The notes beneath the pieces are model-generated. The model made no database searches. It was not told where the DNA came from and saw only the letters and a program-made list of their open reading frames with translations. A program made the position numbers and the translations under genes. Source: Actinomycetota bacterium (GTDB lineage: Bacteria > Actinomycetota > Actinomycetes > Actinomycetales > Microbacteriaceae). From it: a stretch of DNA of 64,000 nt. The stretch covers positions 512,128 to 576,127 of the forward strand of contig CANFSP010000001.1 of NCBI GenBank assembly GCA_947449765.1. Direction: 5' to 3'. Shown here in pieces: positions 16,922 to 26,182 of the stretch (positions are counted from its first letter, which is position 1; the number at the start of each line of letters is the position of its first letter).

Positions 16922-17108
16922 GCAGAAGACCCACTCGGGTTCGAAGAAGCGCTTCAAGGTCACCGGTAGCGGAAAGATCATGAAGCAGCAGGCTGGCATG
17001 CGCCACAACCTCGAGGTGAAGAGCGGAAAGCGCAAGCGCACGCTCAACGCAGAACAGGTGCTGTCGCCGGCAGACGCCAAGAACGTCAAGAAGCTTCTCG
17101 GCCACTAG
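16914..17108 (+). CDS. rpmI: 50S ribosomal protein L35
   Basis: A basic 64-residue protein with the L35 pattern [20 protein letters not shown] and [29 protein letters not shown] lies six bases before the ATG, inside the end of infC, so translation is coupled. Confidence 0.97.
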   Translation: MPKQKTHSGSKKRFKVTGSGKIMKQQAGMRHNLEVKSGKRKRTLNAEQVLSPADAKNVKKLLGH

Positions 17109-17137
17109 TCGCCGACCGATCGCAAGGATAAAAAGAA

Positions 17138-17524
17138 ATGGCACGTGTCAAAAACGCCGTCAACGCCGCTAAGAAGCGTCGCGTTGTTCTCGAGCGCGCT
17201 GAGGGCTACCGCGGTCAGCGTTCGCGCCTCTACCGCAAGGCCAAAGAGCAGGTCACGCACTCGCTCGTTTACTCGTTCCGCGACCGTCGCGCCCGCAAGG
17301 GTGAGTTCCGTCGTCTGTGGATTCAGCGCATCAACGCGGCATCGCGCGCGAATGGCCTGACCTACAACCGCTTCATCCAGGGCCTTGACCTGGCTGGCAT
17401 TGAGGTCGACCGTCGCATGCTCGCCGAGCTTGCCGTGAACGAGCCCACCGTGTTCGCTCAGCTTGTGGCTACCGCGAAGAAGGCTCTTCCGGCAGACACC
17501 TCGGCACCGAAGGCTCAGGCCTAA
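17138..17524 (+). CDS. rplT: 50S ribosomal protein L20
   Basis: 128 residues with the L20 signature: [37 protein letters not shown] and [21 protein letters not shown]20 binds 23S rRNA early in assembly and can repress its own operon. It lies 29 bp after rpmI. The C-terminus is extended by a short A/P-rich tail. Confidence 0.97.
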   Translation: MARVKNAVNAAKKRRVVLERAEGYRGQRSRLYRKAKEQVTHSLVYSFRDRRARKGEFRRLWIQRINAASRANGLTYNRFIQGLDLAGIEVDRRMLAELAVNEPTVFAQLVATAKKALPADTSAPKAQA

Positions 17525-17547
17525 CGAGCCTGCCGAAAGGCAACACT

Positions 17548-18372
17548 ATGCTCGACAACCCGCGCGCGTCTCGCGTCAAGCAGGTTGCGAAGCTCTCCCA
17601 GCGAGGAGCCCGGTTAGACACCGGGCTCTTCCTGTTGGAGGGACCGCAGGCTGTCTCCGAGGCATTGGCTTACCGATCTGAATTGATCGTCGAGCTTTTT
17701 GCGACCCCCACCGCTCTTGAGCGTTACAGTGACATCGCTGCCACCGCCGTTGATGCGGGCGTTGACGTCGAGTTCGCCACCGAAGAGGTCATTGACGCGA
17801 TGGGTGACACGGTCACCCCTCAGGGTTTCATCGCCGTGTGTCGCCAATTCCCGACGGCACTCAAAGACGTACTGCGCGAGGGCCGTGACGGTGGTGCGCC
17901 GAAACTGGTCGCCATCCTCGAAGAGGTGCGCGACCCGGGCAACCTCGGCACGATCATCCGCGTGGCTGACTCGGCGGGTGCCGATGCGGTCATTCTCACC
18001 GGACGCAGTGTCGATCTGTACAACCCGAAGGTTGTGCGTTCGACCACGGGGTCGCTGTTCCACCTGCCCGTCACGGTCGGTGTGGAATTGACGGATGCGC
18101 TTGCCGCAGCCCGCGCGGCCGGTCTGCAGATTCTCGCCGCCGACGTTAAGGGCGTCGACCTGCCCGAGGTAGCTCACGAGCTACTCGCCAAGCCGACCGC
18201 CTGGTTGTTTGGCAATGAGGCGCGTGGCCTTGAGGATGCGCATCTCGCGCTGGCTGACTCGTCGGTTCGCGTGCCCATCTATGGTGAAGCAGAGTCGATG
18301 AACCTCGCGACCGCGGCGAGCGTGTTGGTCTATCAAAGCGCCTTCGCGCAACGCGGCTCTTCTAAGCTGTGA
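17548..18372 (+). CDS. SpoU/TrmH-family RNA 2'-O-methyltransferase
   Basis: Knotted SPOUT methyltransferase, probably for rRNA (TsnR/RlmB-like). The N-terminal SpoU substrate-binding domain contains LDTGLFLLEGPQAVSEAL. The catalytic domain has motif 1 AILEEVRDPGNLGTIIRVAD, motif 2 AWLFGNEARGLED and motif 3 VPIYGEAESMNLATAASVLV. It follows rplT by 23 bp with GAAAGG upstream. The substrate nucleotide cannot be predicted. An 8-bp inverted repeat lies near its 5' end. Confidence 0.93.
   Translation: MLDNPRASRVKQVAKLSQRGARLDTGLFLLEGPQAVSEALAYRSELIVELFATPTALERYSDIAATAVDAGVDVEFATEEVIDAMGDTVTPQGFIAVCRQFPTALKDVLREGRDGGAPKLVAILEEVRDPGNLGTIIRVADSAGADAVILTGRSVDLYNPKVVRSTTGSLFHLPVTVGVELTDALAAARAAGLQILAADVKGVDLPEVAHELLAKPTAWLFGNEARGLEDAHLALADSSVRVPIYGEAESMNLATAASVLVYQSAFAQRGSSKL
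17607..17627 (+). terminator. Hairpin AGCCCGGT/ACCGGGCT early in the methyltransferase gene
   Basis: A perfect 8-bp stem (17607-17614 with 17620-17627) and 5-base loop, followed by CTTCCTGTT. It looks like an intrinsic terminator or attenuator at the end of the ribosomal-protein transcript, but lies 60 bp inside the coding region. The weak T tract keeps confidence low. Confidence 0.3.
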
Positions 18373-19322
18373 GCATGCCTGTGCTTCACAACTCAAGCCT
18401 TCGCAACCCAAGCCTTCGCAACCCAAGCCTTCGTCACCCGAGAACGCGTCGGTTTCGCGTGCGCCACGCCGCCATCGTCGTCATGATTGTGGGGCTTGTC
18501 TCCTCGGCGCTCGGGGCATCACCCGCAGTGGCCATCGACGATACGACCACTAGCCCGAAGCACGCGTGGGTGGATCCCACTGTCCCGTTGTCTGGTGGAA
18601 ACTTTGGCTTCTCTGTAACGTTCACCTTCCCGCCGATCACTGAGCACGCCGTGTCACACGGCACCGCGCCGGTCTTCACGACCGGAGTCACGCACTGTCT
18701 CGCTGGTGCACCGGTGAGTCCCATGACCTTCTCCTGTGAGGGACTCGGAACTCCAGTTCCCGGTGAGTACACGTTCGAAGCGAGCATCAGAACGCTTGCC
18801 GGCGACATCCACCACTGGGTGGTGCCGGTCACCGTGTGTGACGGTGCCTGCAGCCCGAGGTTCTGGTTCACGGCCAGCCCCGAGCCTCTGCGCTACTTGG
18901 TCAACGAAGAACTTGGCACGCAAACTCAGGGCACCTACGTGTTCAATGAGGATTGGAACGCCAACTCGGACACGGTGGTTTTTTCACCACCGAGCAACAG
19001 CAACGGTTTTGCGCCGGGTGACTGGGAAATCACCACCGCCGAGGTGATGAACGGCTCGCACTACGGTTTGCGTGGCACATTCTCGGCCACGGGCGATTAC
19101 GCCATGACCATCCAGGTGCAGGACGAGTTTGGCGGGTTGCACGCGGCCACACAGTCGATCCACGTCTGCACTCGAGAAGAATGCCCAGACTTGGTTCCCG
19201 GCTACCTTCCCGATACCGGCCAAAACCTCATCCTCATTTATTGGATCGGCGGCATTAGTGCTCTCGTCATTGTGCTGGGCGTCGGCGCGATGATCATTGT
19301 TCGTCGCCGCGGCAAGAAGTAG
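18369..19322 (+). CDS. LPXTG-anchored surface protein
   Basis: Exported cell-wall protein. An N-terminal signal sequence has a basic n-region and a hydrophobic core IVVMIVGLVSSALGASPAVA. The ectodomain is β-rich with paired Cys residues (THCLAG/FSCEG; VTVCDGAC; VCTREEC). The C-terminus has the sortase motif LPDTG, a membrane helix and the RRRGKK stop. The GTG start overlaps the preceding TGA; an ATG six bases on is an alternative. Three 15-bp repeats (18390-18434) encode part of the n-region. The ectodomain family and the cognate sortase are not identified. Confidence 0.88.
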   Translation: MSMPVLHNSSLRNPSLRNPSLRHPRTRRFRVRHAAIVVMIVGLVSSALGASPAVAIDDTTTSPKHAWVDPTVPLSGGNFGFSVTFTFPPITEHAVSHGTAPVFTTGVTHCLAGAPVSPMTFSCEGLGTPVPGEYTFEASIRTLAGDIHHWVVPVTVCDGACSPRFWFTASPEPLRYLVNEELGTQTQGTYVFNEDWNANSDTVVFSPPSNSNGFAPGDWEITTAEVMNGSHYGLRGTFSATGDYAMTIQVQDEFGGLHAATQSIHVCTREECPDLVPGYLPDTGQNLILIYWIGGISALVIVLGVGAMIIVRRRGKK

Positions 19323-19432
19323 GCGTTGCTAGCCGGTCTTACCCGGCAAACTTGGGCGTTGACCTTTCCCCACCGGCGGCCGAATGTTCGATGGTGCCGT
19401 GGGAAACGTCTCGTTTTGCGAGATGACATCCG

Positions 19433-19461
19433 TTGATGAGAAGTATGAGCATTCGTATACT
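19433..19461 (+). promoter_or_regulatory. Promoter/operator of the MazF-type TA operon
   Basis: TTGATG (19433-19438), 17-bp spacer, TATACT (19456-19461), and the antitoxin ATG six bases later. This predicts a leaderless TA transcript. The spacer and -10 hold an inverted repeat AGTAT...ATACT, and GTATG recurs at the start codon. This is a plausible operator for autorepression. Confidence 0.65.
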
Positions 19462-19467
19462 CAAAGT

Positions 19468-19812
19468 ATGACTACTCGGCCCGCCACTGATTCACCAACG
19501 ACAATCAAGGTCACGATGGCCACCCGAAACCGTCTCAAGGCTCGGACCGAAAAATCGGGCTCACCCAGTCTCGATTCCTATCTCAACGCACTTGTCGATG
19601 CGGCCGAGCGCGCAGAAAAACTCTCCGAGTTTCGGGCAGTGATGGCTCGCGTGACACCCGACGAATGGGCGAGCTACATGTCCGAAGTTTCGACGATGGA
19701 TGCGAGTCTCACCGACGGACTCAGCCCTGCCGAAAATTGGGATGACGACTGGCCCGGCGACCGGCCCGGCGACCGGCCTGACGACCGGCCCGACGAGTGG
19801 GACGCAAAGTGA
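19468..19812 (+). CDS. Antitoxin of a MazEF/PemIK-type pair
   Basis: A 114-residue protein just upstream of a MazF-like toxin, overlapping it by four bases (GTGA). Residues 12-45 (TIKVTMATRNRLKARTEKSG, then SLDSYLNALVDAAER) look like a ribbon-helix-helix DNA-binding unit. The C-terminal half ends in an acidic W/D/P-rich tail with WPGDRPGD-type repeats, which could wrap the basic toxin. Start ATG 19468 is set by the promoter; a longer frame from 19384 has no similarity. Antitoxin identity is inferred from position. Confidence 0.8.
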   Translation: MTTRPATDSPTTIKVTMATRNRLKARTEKSGSPSLDSYLNALVDAAERAEKLSEFRAVMARVTPDEWASYMSEVSTMDASLTDGLSPAENWDDDWPGDRPGDRPDDRPDEWDAK

Positions 19813-20162
19813 CCACTGGACTTGCTCCGGGGCAAATCTGGTGGGCCAATCTCGGTGACGGAGTCGGTCGCGAGCAAAGCGGACGCAGGCCGGTGCTCAT
19901 CGTCGCCGACTACGACTACCTCGAACCCGTCGATGCGCTCGCGGTCGTCATGCCTCTGACAAAGGTCAGGCGCGGGTGGCCGAATCACGTTCTGGCTGTG
20001 GGCGAGACCGGCATTCGCCGGGAATCGTGGATCATGACCGAACAGGTTCGCACCATTTCTCGGCAGCGGCTGAAACAGCACGCGGGGTCGCTCTCTCCCG
20101 AAAGTTTTAGTGCGGTCACGTGGTGGGCAAGCGTGTTTCTCGGGCTTCCTGAGCCCAAGTAA
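19809..20162 (+). CDS. MazF/PemK-family endoribonuclease toxin
   Basis: 117 residues with the family order: LAPGQIWWANLGDGVGREQS, GRRPVLIVADYDYL, VVMPLTKV and SWIMTEQVRTISRQRL. The G-R-x-Q-x-G-R-R-P-V/I-L core and the late T-E-Q-x-R-T motif supply the RNA-cleavage site. MazF toxins cut mRNA or rRNA at short sequence motifs; the specificity here is unknown. GTG start, coupled to the antitoxin. Confidence 0.93.
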   Translation: MTTGLAPGQIWWANLGDGVGREQSGRRPVLIVADYDYLEPVDALAVVMPLTKVRRGWPNHVLAVGETGIRRESWIMTEQVRTISRQRLKQHAGSLSPESFSAVTWWASVFLGLPEPK

Positions 20163-20165
20163 ACT
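20160..20165 (+). promoter_or_regulatory. -10 hexamer TAAACT before pheS
   Basis: TAAACT overlaps the stop codon of the toxin gene and is followed after eight bases by the GTG used as the pheS start. It supports GTG 20174 over TTG 20165. Confidence 0.5.
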
Positions 20166-20173
20166 TGAGTCTC

Positions 20174-21208
20174 GTGTCTGTTGAAATCACCGAGTCGAGC
20201 GTCGCGTCGGCGTTGGCGGCCGCACTCGAGGCCATCGCGCAGGCGACGGATAGTTCATCCCTGAAGGCGGCCCGCAGTTCGTTTCTGGGTGAGAATTCGC
20301 CACTTGCCGCGCTGAATGCTTCGCTCAAAGACGTGCCGAACGACCAGAAGGCATCGGCCGGAAAACTTGTCGGGCAGGCTCGCGCCGAGGCGAACCAGGC
20401 CTACGCGCAGGCTGAAGAGCGCATCGTGGTGGCGGAACAGAACGCGAAACTCGACGCCGAGCGCGTGGACATCACGGCAGCGCCGAGTCACTTTCGTGCC
20501 GGAGGGCGCCATCCGCTCATGCTGTTGCAAGAAGAATTCTGTGACGCATTCGTGGGCATGGGGTGGGAAATTGCCGAGGGTCCGGAGCTTGAGAGCGAGT
20601 GGTACAACTTCGACGCGTTGAACTTCGACGAGGATCACCCGGCACGCGCCATGCAGGACACGTTCTTCGTCGAGCCGGTCGATGCCCACCTCGTGCTGCG
20701 CACGCACACCAGCCCGGTGCAGTTGCGCGCCATGCTCGAGCGCGAGTTACCGATTTATGTGCTCGCCCCGGGACGCGTGTACCGCACTGATGAGCTCGAC
20801 GCCACGCACACTCCGGTCTTCACCCAGATCGAGGGTCTCGCCATCGACAAGGGCCTCACCATGGCCCACCTGCGCGGCACCCTCGAACACGCTGCCCGTC
20901 TGATGTTCGGTGACGATGCCCGCATCCGACTGCGCCCCAATTACTTTCCGTTCACCGAGCCGAGCGCCGAACTGGACGTGTGGCACCCCACCTTCGTCGG
21001 CGGCGCCCGCTGGATCGAGTGGGGTGGATGCGGCATGGTCAACGCCAACGTGCTTCGCTCGGCCGGTATCGACCCCGAGGTGTACACCGGTTTCGCGTTC
21101 GGCATGGGTGTCGAGCGCACGCTCATGTTCCGCAATCAGGTGCAAGACATGCACGACATGGTCGAGGGCGACATTCGCTTCTCGCAGCAGTTTGGAATGG
21201 TTGTCTGA
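20174..21208 (+). CDS. pheS: Phenylalanyl-tRNA synthetase alpha subunit
   Basis: Catalytic subunit that charges tRNA-Phe. An N-terminal coiled coil (residues about 5-90) is followed by class II motifs: HPLMLLQEEFCDAFVGMGW, EGPELESEWYNFDALN, LLRTH-type VLRTHTSPVQLR, PGRVYRTDELDATHTPVFTQ (motif 2 region), and GMGVERTLMFR (motif 3). The GTG start at 20174 is chosen from the promoter spacing. The stop overlaps the pheT start (TGATG). Confidence 0.96.
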   Translation: MSVEITESSVASALAAALEAIAQATDSSSLKAARSSFLGENSPLAALNASLKDVPNDQKASAGKLVGQARAEANQAYAQAEERIVVAEQNAKLDAERVDITAAPSHFRAGGRHPLMLLQEEFCDAFVGMGWEIAEGPELESEWYNFDALNFDEDHPARAMQDTFFVEPVDAHLVLRTHTSPVQLRAMLERELPIYVLAPGRVYRTDELDATHTPVFTQIEGLAIDKGLTMAHLRGTLEHAARLMFGDDARIRLRPNYFPFTEPSAELDVWHPTFVGGARWIEWGGCGMVNANVLRSAGIDPEVYTGFAFGMGVERTLMFRNQVQDMHDMVEGDIRFSQQFGMVV

Positions 21209-23814
21209 TGCGCGTTCCGCTGTCGTGGCTTGCTGAGTACGTCGACCTCGCTCCGGGGACGACGCCTGAAGATGTGCACGCCGCCCTCGTCAAAGTCGGT
21301 TTCGAAGAAGAAGACATCCACACCTCCGACGTGAGCGGTCCGCTGGTCGTGGGTGAGGTGCTCGAGTTCACGCCCGAAGAGCAGTCGAATGGTAAGACCA
21401 TCCGCTGGTGTCAGGTGCGCGTTGCACCCGCTGGTGCGAAAGCTGCGGATGGGGGAGAGGATGTTCGGGGCATCGTCTGTGGCGCATCCAATTTCGAAGT
21501 CGGTGACAAGGTCGTCGTGAGCCTCCCCGGCGCGGTGCTCCCCGGCGGGTTTGAGATCGCGGCGCGCAAAACCTACGGACACGTGAGTGACGGCATGATG
21601 GCGAGCTTCAAGGAGCTCGGCCTCGGCGACGACCACAGTGGCATCATCCGACTGGGCACGCTGGGCATCGACCCCGAGGTGGGCACCGACGCCAAGGCGC
21701 TGCTGGGACTCGACGATTCCGCGGTCGAAATCAACGTGACGCCAGACCGCGGCTACGCGTTCTCGATTCGTGGGGTTGCCCGCGAGTATGCGCACTCAAC
21801 GGGAGCAACTTTCCGCGACCCCGCACAACACTTGCCCGAAACCGGTGGCGCGCACCTCATTGCCGAGTTCTCGTCGGAGTATCCGGTCAGTATCGACAAC
21901 ACACAGCTGATTCGTGAACGCGTTCCGGTGAACGTGTTCATCACGCGCGTGGTGCGCGGCATCGATGCCACGAAGCCCACCCCGCAGTGGATGACCAGTC
22001 GCCTGCGCTTGGCCGGCATCCGCCCGATCTCACTCGCGGTGGACATCACCAACTACGTCATGCTCGAGCTGGGTCAACCCATCCACGGCTACGACCTCGA
22101 CACCCTGCGCGGCGGTCTCGGAGTTCGTCGCGCCACGGCCGGAGAAAAACTCACCACGCTGGATGGCGTCGAGCGCACGCTCAACGCCGAAGACCTGCTC
22201 ATCACCGACGACCGCGGACCAATCGGTCTCGCCGGCGTGATGGGCGGTGCGGAAACCGAACTGAGCACCTCGACGGTGAACGTGCTCGTCGAGGCGGCCA
22301 ATTTTGATCCGGTGTCCGTCGCCCGCACGGCTCGCCGGCACAAGCTGCCGAGTGAGGCGAGCAAGCGTTTCGAACGCGGAGTCGACCCCGAGGTAGCCGA
22401 GGTGGCCGCCGGACGAGTGGTGCAGTTGCTGGTCGATCTGGCCGGGGGTACCGCCGACACTGTGGGCGGCATGTTTGCCGAGGCTGCGGGTGCCGCTCGC
22501 GAGACAATCGCGTTGCCAGCACACTTCGTGGGCGAACTCATCGGTTATGACTACACGGCTGAACAGGTGCGTTCGGCGCTCGCCGAGATCGGCTGTGTCG
22601 TTGCCGAATCCGCTGATGGCAGTGCGCTCGAAGTTACCCCGCCGAGCTGGCGACCCGACCTCACCGACAAGTGGACGCTCGCCGAAGAGGTCGCGCGCAT
22701 CTTTGGGTTCGATGTCATCCCGACCGTGCTGCCGGTCGCGCCTCCCGGCCGCGGCTACACCACGGCTCAGCGGGTGCGACGCCGAGTGAGCGATTCGCTG
22801 GCCGCAGCCGGCCTCACCGAAACGCTCAGCTACCCGTTCCTTGACGAGGCGACCAACAATCTGTTTGGGTCACCGAGTGGCGAGAGTGTTGCCCAGGTGC
22901 GCCTGTCGAACGCGCTCGATGCCAGCCAGGGGTGGATGCGCACCTCGCTGCTGCCCGGACTGCTCCAGACGGCGGCGCGCAACCGCTCGCGCGGCCTCAC
23001 CAGCCCGGCGATCTTCGAGCTCGGTCGCGTGTTTCGTCCCGTTGCCGGAGTGACCTACGGTCACGCCATGTTTCCGGGCGCCGTGCGTCCGAGCGACGCG
23101 CAGCTCGACGAGGTGGCCGCAGGTCTTCCCCCGCAGCCGCGTCACCTCGCGGTGGTTCTCGCCGGTGACGCCGTGCTCAAGCAGCCCGGCACGCCCGCCC
23201 ACGAGTTCGATTACACGCACGCCCTCGACGCACTGCGTACCATCGAGCTGGCCGCGGGCGTCACCCTCGAGGTGCGCCAGGCTACGCACACCAACTTCCA
23301 CCCGGGCCGCTGCGCCGAGATTGTGCTCACCGCGTCGAGTGCCCTTGATAAATCGAGCGGCTCCTCAGCAACCGACTCGGACCTAGAGCTGGTCGTCGGC
23401 TATGTCGGCGAAATCCACCCGAGCGTCGCCGAGTCGTTCAACCTGCCGCGGCGCGTGGCCGCCCTCGAGCTCGACCTCGACGCCGTCTGCGCTGCCGCCG
23501 GGCAACCGGTCGTCGCACAACCGGTGGGCACCATGCCAGCGGCGACGCAGGACGTGTCGTTGGTGGTGGATGCGTCGGTTCCCGCGCAGGCGCTGCGCGC
23601 ATCCATTCTCGCTGGTGCTGGTGACCTGCTCGAGGATGCACGATTGGTTGACGTGTACGCCGGTGACGGGGTTCCGGCTGGTCAGCGTTCGCTCACCTTC
23701 GCGCTGCGTTTCCGCGCGGATGACCGCACGCTCACTCAGGCCGAAGCCACCGAGGCCAAGCAGGCCGGTGTCGAAGCCGCGGCTGCCGCTTTCGGCGCAA
23801 CGATTCGCGAGTAG
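21208..23814 (+). CDS. pheT: Phenylalanyl-tRNA synthetase beta subunit
   Basis: 868 residues, the usual length. Domain order: N-terminal MRVPLSWLAEYVDL, EMAP-type tRNA-binding domain (about 45-155, VRGIVCGASNFEVGDKVVVS), B3/B4 editing domain (about 220-400), B5 domain, catalytic-like domain (EVARIFGFDVIPTVLP), and a C-terminal anticodon-binding FDX-ACB domain (DVSLVVDASVPAQALRASIL to LTQAEATEAKQAGVEAA). It is translated with pheS through a TGATG overlap. Confidence 0.97.
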   Translation: MRVPLSWLAEYVDLAPGTTPEDVHAALVKVGFEEEDIHTSDVSGPLVVGEVLEFTPEEQSNGKTIRWCQVRVAPAGAKAADGGEDVRGIVCGASNFEVGDKVVVSLPGAVLPGGFEIAARKTYGHVSDGMMASFKELGLGDDHSGIIRLGTLGIDPEVGTDAKALLGLDDSAVEINVTPDRGYAFSIRGVAREYAHSTGATFRDPAQHLPETGGAHLIAEFSSEYPVSIDNTQLIRERVPVNVFITRVVRGIDATKPTPQWMTSRLRLAGIRPISLAVDITNYVMLELGQPIHGYDLDTLRGGLGVRRATAGEKLTTLDGVERTLNAEDLLITDDRGPIGLAGVMGGAETELSTSTVNVLVEAANFDPVSVARTARRHKLPSEASKRFERGVDPEVAEVAAGRVVQLLVDLAGGTADTVGGMFAEAAGAARETIALPAHFVGELIGYDYTAEQVRSALAEIGCVVAESADGSALEVTPPSWRPDLTDKWTLAEEVARIFGFDVIPTVLPVAPPGRGYTTAQRVRRRVSDSLAAAGLTETLSYPFLDEATNNLFGSPSGESVAQVRLSNALDASQGWMRTSLLPGLLQTAARNRSRGLTSPAIFELGRVFRPVAGVTYGHAMFPGAVRPSDAQLDEVAAGLPPQPRHLAVVLAGDAVLKQPGTPAHEFDYTHALDALRTIELAAGVTLEVRQATHTNFHPGRCAEIVLTASSALDKSSGSSATDSDLELVVGYVGEIHPSVAESFNLPRRVAALELDLDAVCAAAGQPVVAQPVGTMPAATQDVSLVVDASVPAQALRASILAGAGDLLEDARLVDVYAGDGVPAGQRSLTFALRFRADDRTLTQAEATEAKQAGVEAAAAAFGATIRE

Positions 23815-23848
23815 CCTGTAACCGAGAACTCAACCTGGGGGTAACGAG

Positions 23849-25651
23849 ATGACGACACGGAACGATGTGCGACTTCCGCGCAAGACGAGTCCCCTGTCAC
23901 GCGCGGACATTCCCAAAATCGCGCCCGCTGTCGTCGTTCCCGGTCAACGTAACCCCTGCGCGTGGTTGCTCGGTGCCCCGCGCCAGGTCTGGGAGGCTCG
24001 TGTTTCCGAGGATCAGGGCGATCGCACCGGTGCACAAAAATTACTTGAGGCCGCGACGGAATCATCCGACCCGGTAGTCGCCTGGAGCGCTGTGCTTGAG
24101 CTCGGCGTGTTGCTCACGATGGTCAATGTGGGGCGTGCGGAAACGTCAAACACGCGCGAGGGCTTGGGTCTGCTGATGGAGGCGATCACCGCTCCCTACG
24201 CTGACATCGCAGGCGCTGCCTGTTTCAACGTGGCACAACTTTTGCAGTACTCCGATCGCTTTGAAGACGCCAACGGGTATGTCTGGCTTGCGCACGATCT
24301 CGGCGACCCGCTGGCTCTCGAGCGCGTGCTGGCGTCGATCCCCGAGGATGAGCGCGACAGCGTGTCGCTCGAGTCGTTCCAATTCATTCGCGGATCAGTT
24401 TCGCGACTGCGACGCGCCAGCACGGTAGCCGAAGTCGGCATCGCACCGCACGTGCTTCGTGAATCGAGTGCTCCGCTGCGCGAGTGGTTTACCCAGGCGC
24501 AGGGTCGCGTCGGCGCGGAAGACTGGTCATCCATCTCGTCGTACCTGGTCGACAGTGCCATGTACAACGTGGAGAATCGCTTTGCCGCGGTGTCGACTCG
24601 AGTTTTTCCGACCGCGCAGGGCTGCTGCCAGGCACTTCCGCTGAGCACGCCGTGTGGCGTCTGCGGACGCTCGGCAGACGCTTTCGTGTCAACCCTCGCC
24701 GGTCTCGGAGACGGAACCTACCCGGTGGTCATCCTCGATGACGGCTCTGGTTCTGTTGGTGCCATCACACTTTTCAAGAACCTGCTCACTGAGCTCAAGG
24801 CCGCATCGGCAACCATTCCCGACGACTACGCCCCGGTTTCGGCAACGGGCGAGGGCAGGCTTCTCGGCACCCTGTTGGAGAGTGCTGCCCCGCTCGTCGT
24901 GGGCAAAATCGTGGTGGCCGACCGGGTCTTTTTTGCGGATGCCCTTCGTGTCGCTGACGGTCGTGACATTGCGGTCGATGTTCCCCTTCCGGCCGGTGAG
25001 TACGACGTTATTGTCTGGATGAGCTTGCCGAGCGATGAGGGCGATGACACGCTGCGACCACTCGCGTTCGGTGTGCTGCGCGGAACCCTCGCCGACGTGA
25101 TTCGACTGAAGACGCCGCGTCTCACCCCTGCCGAAATCACGATGGTGCACCATGAAACCATTCTTGATCCGTCGATTCGATGCGTGGAACACAAAGCGGA
25201 TGTTGTTCCGGGCCTCATTCGTCGCAACTTCGATAACGAACCCGATGCCGAACGGCGTTTGTCGTGGCTGTTGCAACTCGCCGAGGTCAACCCCGATGAG
25301 CAGAGCTTTGCGGCGATTCATGGGTTCCCGCGACCCGACGAGATGCGTGCCCGACGTGCCCTCGTGACGCGCGGTTACACTGAGCCGAAATTGGCGTGGA
25401 TGAACTGGCCCGCGCCAGGCGTCGCTCCGGTCGCTGCGCCGGTCGCTGCGCCGGTCGCTGCCCCGCCAACGCGTCAGACACCGCCGACGGCCTACATTCC
25501 GCCGGCACCCGCTCCGGCACCTGCCCCGGTGTCGACCCCGGCACCGGCCCCCGCCGCAACCGGCCCGAAGTTTTGCACCTCGTGCGGCACGCCACGCGCG
25601 GGAGAGTCAAAATTCTGCACAAGCTGCGGAAATAAGTTTCCGGTCGCATAG
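23849..25651 (+). CDS. Large protein with C-terminal double zinc ribbon (600 aa)
   Basis: Residues 1-500 are of unknown family. They include a helical, TPR/Sel1-like part (ATESSDPVVAWSAVLELGVL; AGAACFNVAQLLQYSDRFED) and a Cys pair CGVC near residue 270. An A/P-rich linker follows (about 525-575, partly 12-bp DNA repeats), then FCTSCG-x9-FCTSCG at the C-terminus, a classic short zinc ribbon. No membrane helix was seen. It lies 34 bp after pheT with GGGGGTAACGAG before the ATG. It is one of several zinc-ribbon proteins in this window, which hints at a shared adaptor role. Confidence 0.72.
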   Translation: MTTRNDVRLPRKTSPLSRADIPKIAPAVVVPGQRNPCAWLLGAPRQVWEARVSEDQGDRTGAQKLLEAATESSDPVVAWSAVLELGVLLTMVNVGRAETSNTREGLGLLMEAITAPYADIAGAACFNVAQLLQYSDRFEDANGYVWLAHDLGDPLALERVLASIPEDERDSVSLESFQFIRGSVSRLRRASTVAEVGIAPHVLRESSAPLREWFTQAQGRVGAEDWSSISSYLVDSAMYNVENRFAAVSTRVFPTAQGCCQALPLSTPCGVCGRSADAFVSTLAGLGDGTYPVVILDDGSGSVGAITLFKNLLTELKAASATIPDDYAPVSATGEGRLLGTLLESAAPLVVGKIVVADRVFFADALRVADGRDIAVDVPLPAGEYDVIVWMSLPSDEGDDTLRPLAFGVLRGTLADVIRLKTPRLTPAEITMVHHETILDPSIRCVEHKADVVPGLIRRNFDNEPDAERRLSWLLQLAEVNPDEQSFAAIHGFPRPDEMRARRALVTRGYTEPKLAWMNWPAPGVAPVAAPVAAPVAAPPTRQTPPTAYIPPAPAPAPAPVSTPAPAPAATGPKFCTSCGTPRAGESKFCTSCGNKFPVA

Positions 25652-25701
25652 TCTGGGCATAAGGCGCGAAGCCGCATCCAACTCACGGCGAGAGAGGTCT
25701 C

Positions 25702-26142
25702 ATGATCTGCCCGGTCTGTCAGACACTCAACGATGAAAAGGCGCTTGCGTGCATCGAATGCGGTGCCGACCTCACGCCTACCGATGACGATGGCGAAATT
25801 GTCATCCGACACGGGGGCATGGGTGTCGCCGGAGTCATCGCCATTGTCGGTATCGCCGTCATTGCCATCTGGCTCGTCATTCAGTTTGTGCTCGTACCGA
25901 TGTGGTTCAACAACGGGAATGTGATCGGCGAGTATTCACTCAATCCGCGCGAGGTCGAAGCATCCATCGTCGTCGGTTTTCATGAAAACACGCAACTTGA
26001 CCCGATCGTGGTCTGCCCGCCAACGATGCGCGGCACCCCGGGCGCGACGGTCTCGTGCGAGGTGAATCTCGGCACGACGGTGCGGTCGGCACTCGTCACC
26101 ATCACGGAGACGGGCAGTTTCACCTGGGCGGTTGTGAAATAG
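25702..26142 (+). CDS. Membrane protein: zinc ribbon, one helix, DUF4333-like domain
   Basis: 146 residues. The N-terminal zinc ribbon is MICPVCQTLNDEKALACIEC. One membrane helix lies at about 38-62 (GVAGVIAIVGIAVIAIWLVI). The extracytoplasmic domain has VCPPTMRGTPGATVSCEVNL, like the two-cysteine DUF4333 fold of actinobacterial lipoproteins and membrane proteins. GAGAGAG precedes the ATG. It follows the 600-aa zinc-ribbon gene by 50 bp and may be co-transcribed. Function unknown. Confidence 0.78.
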   Translation: MICPVCQTLNDEKALACIECGADLTPTDDDGEIVIRHGGMGVAGVIAIVGIAVIAIWLVIQFVLVPMWFNNGNVIGEYSLNPREVEASIVVGFHENTQLDPIVVCPPTMRGTPGATVSCEVNLGTTVRSALVTITETGSFTWAVVK

Positions 26143-26182
26143 TCGCGAGCTTGTCGCGGATTAGTCGCGGAGTGTTCGCGAG

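Noticed and set aside
20980..21207. N-terminal extension of pheT into pheS
   Set aside because: The added residues are an out-of-frame reading of pheS; the family starts at ATG 21208.
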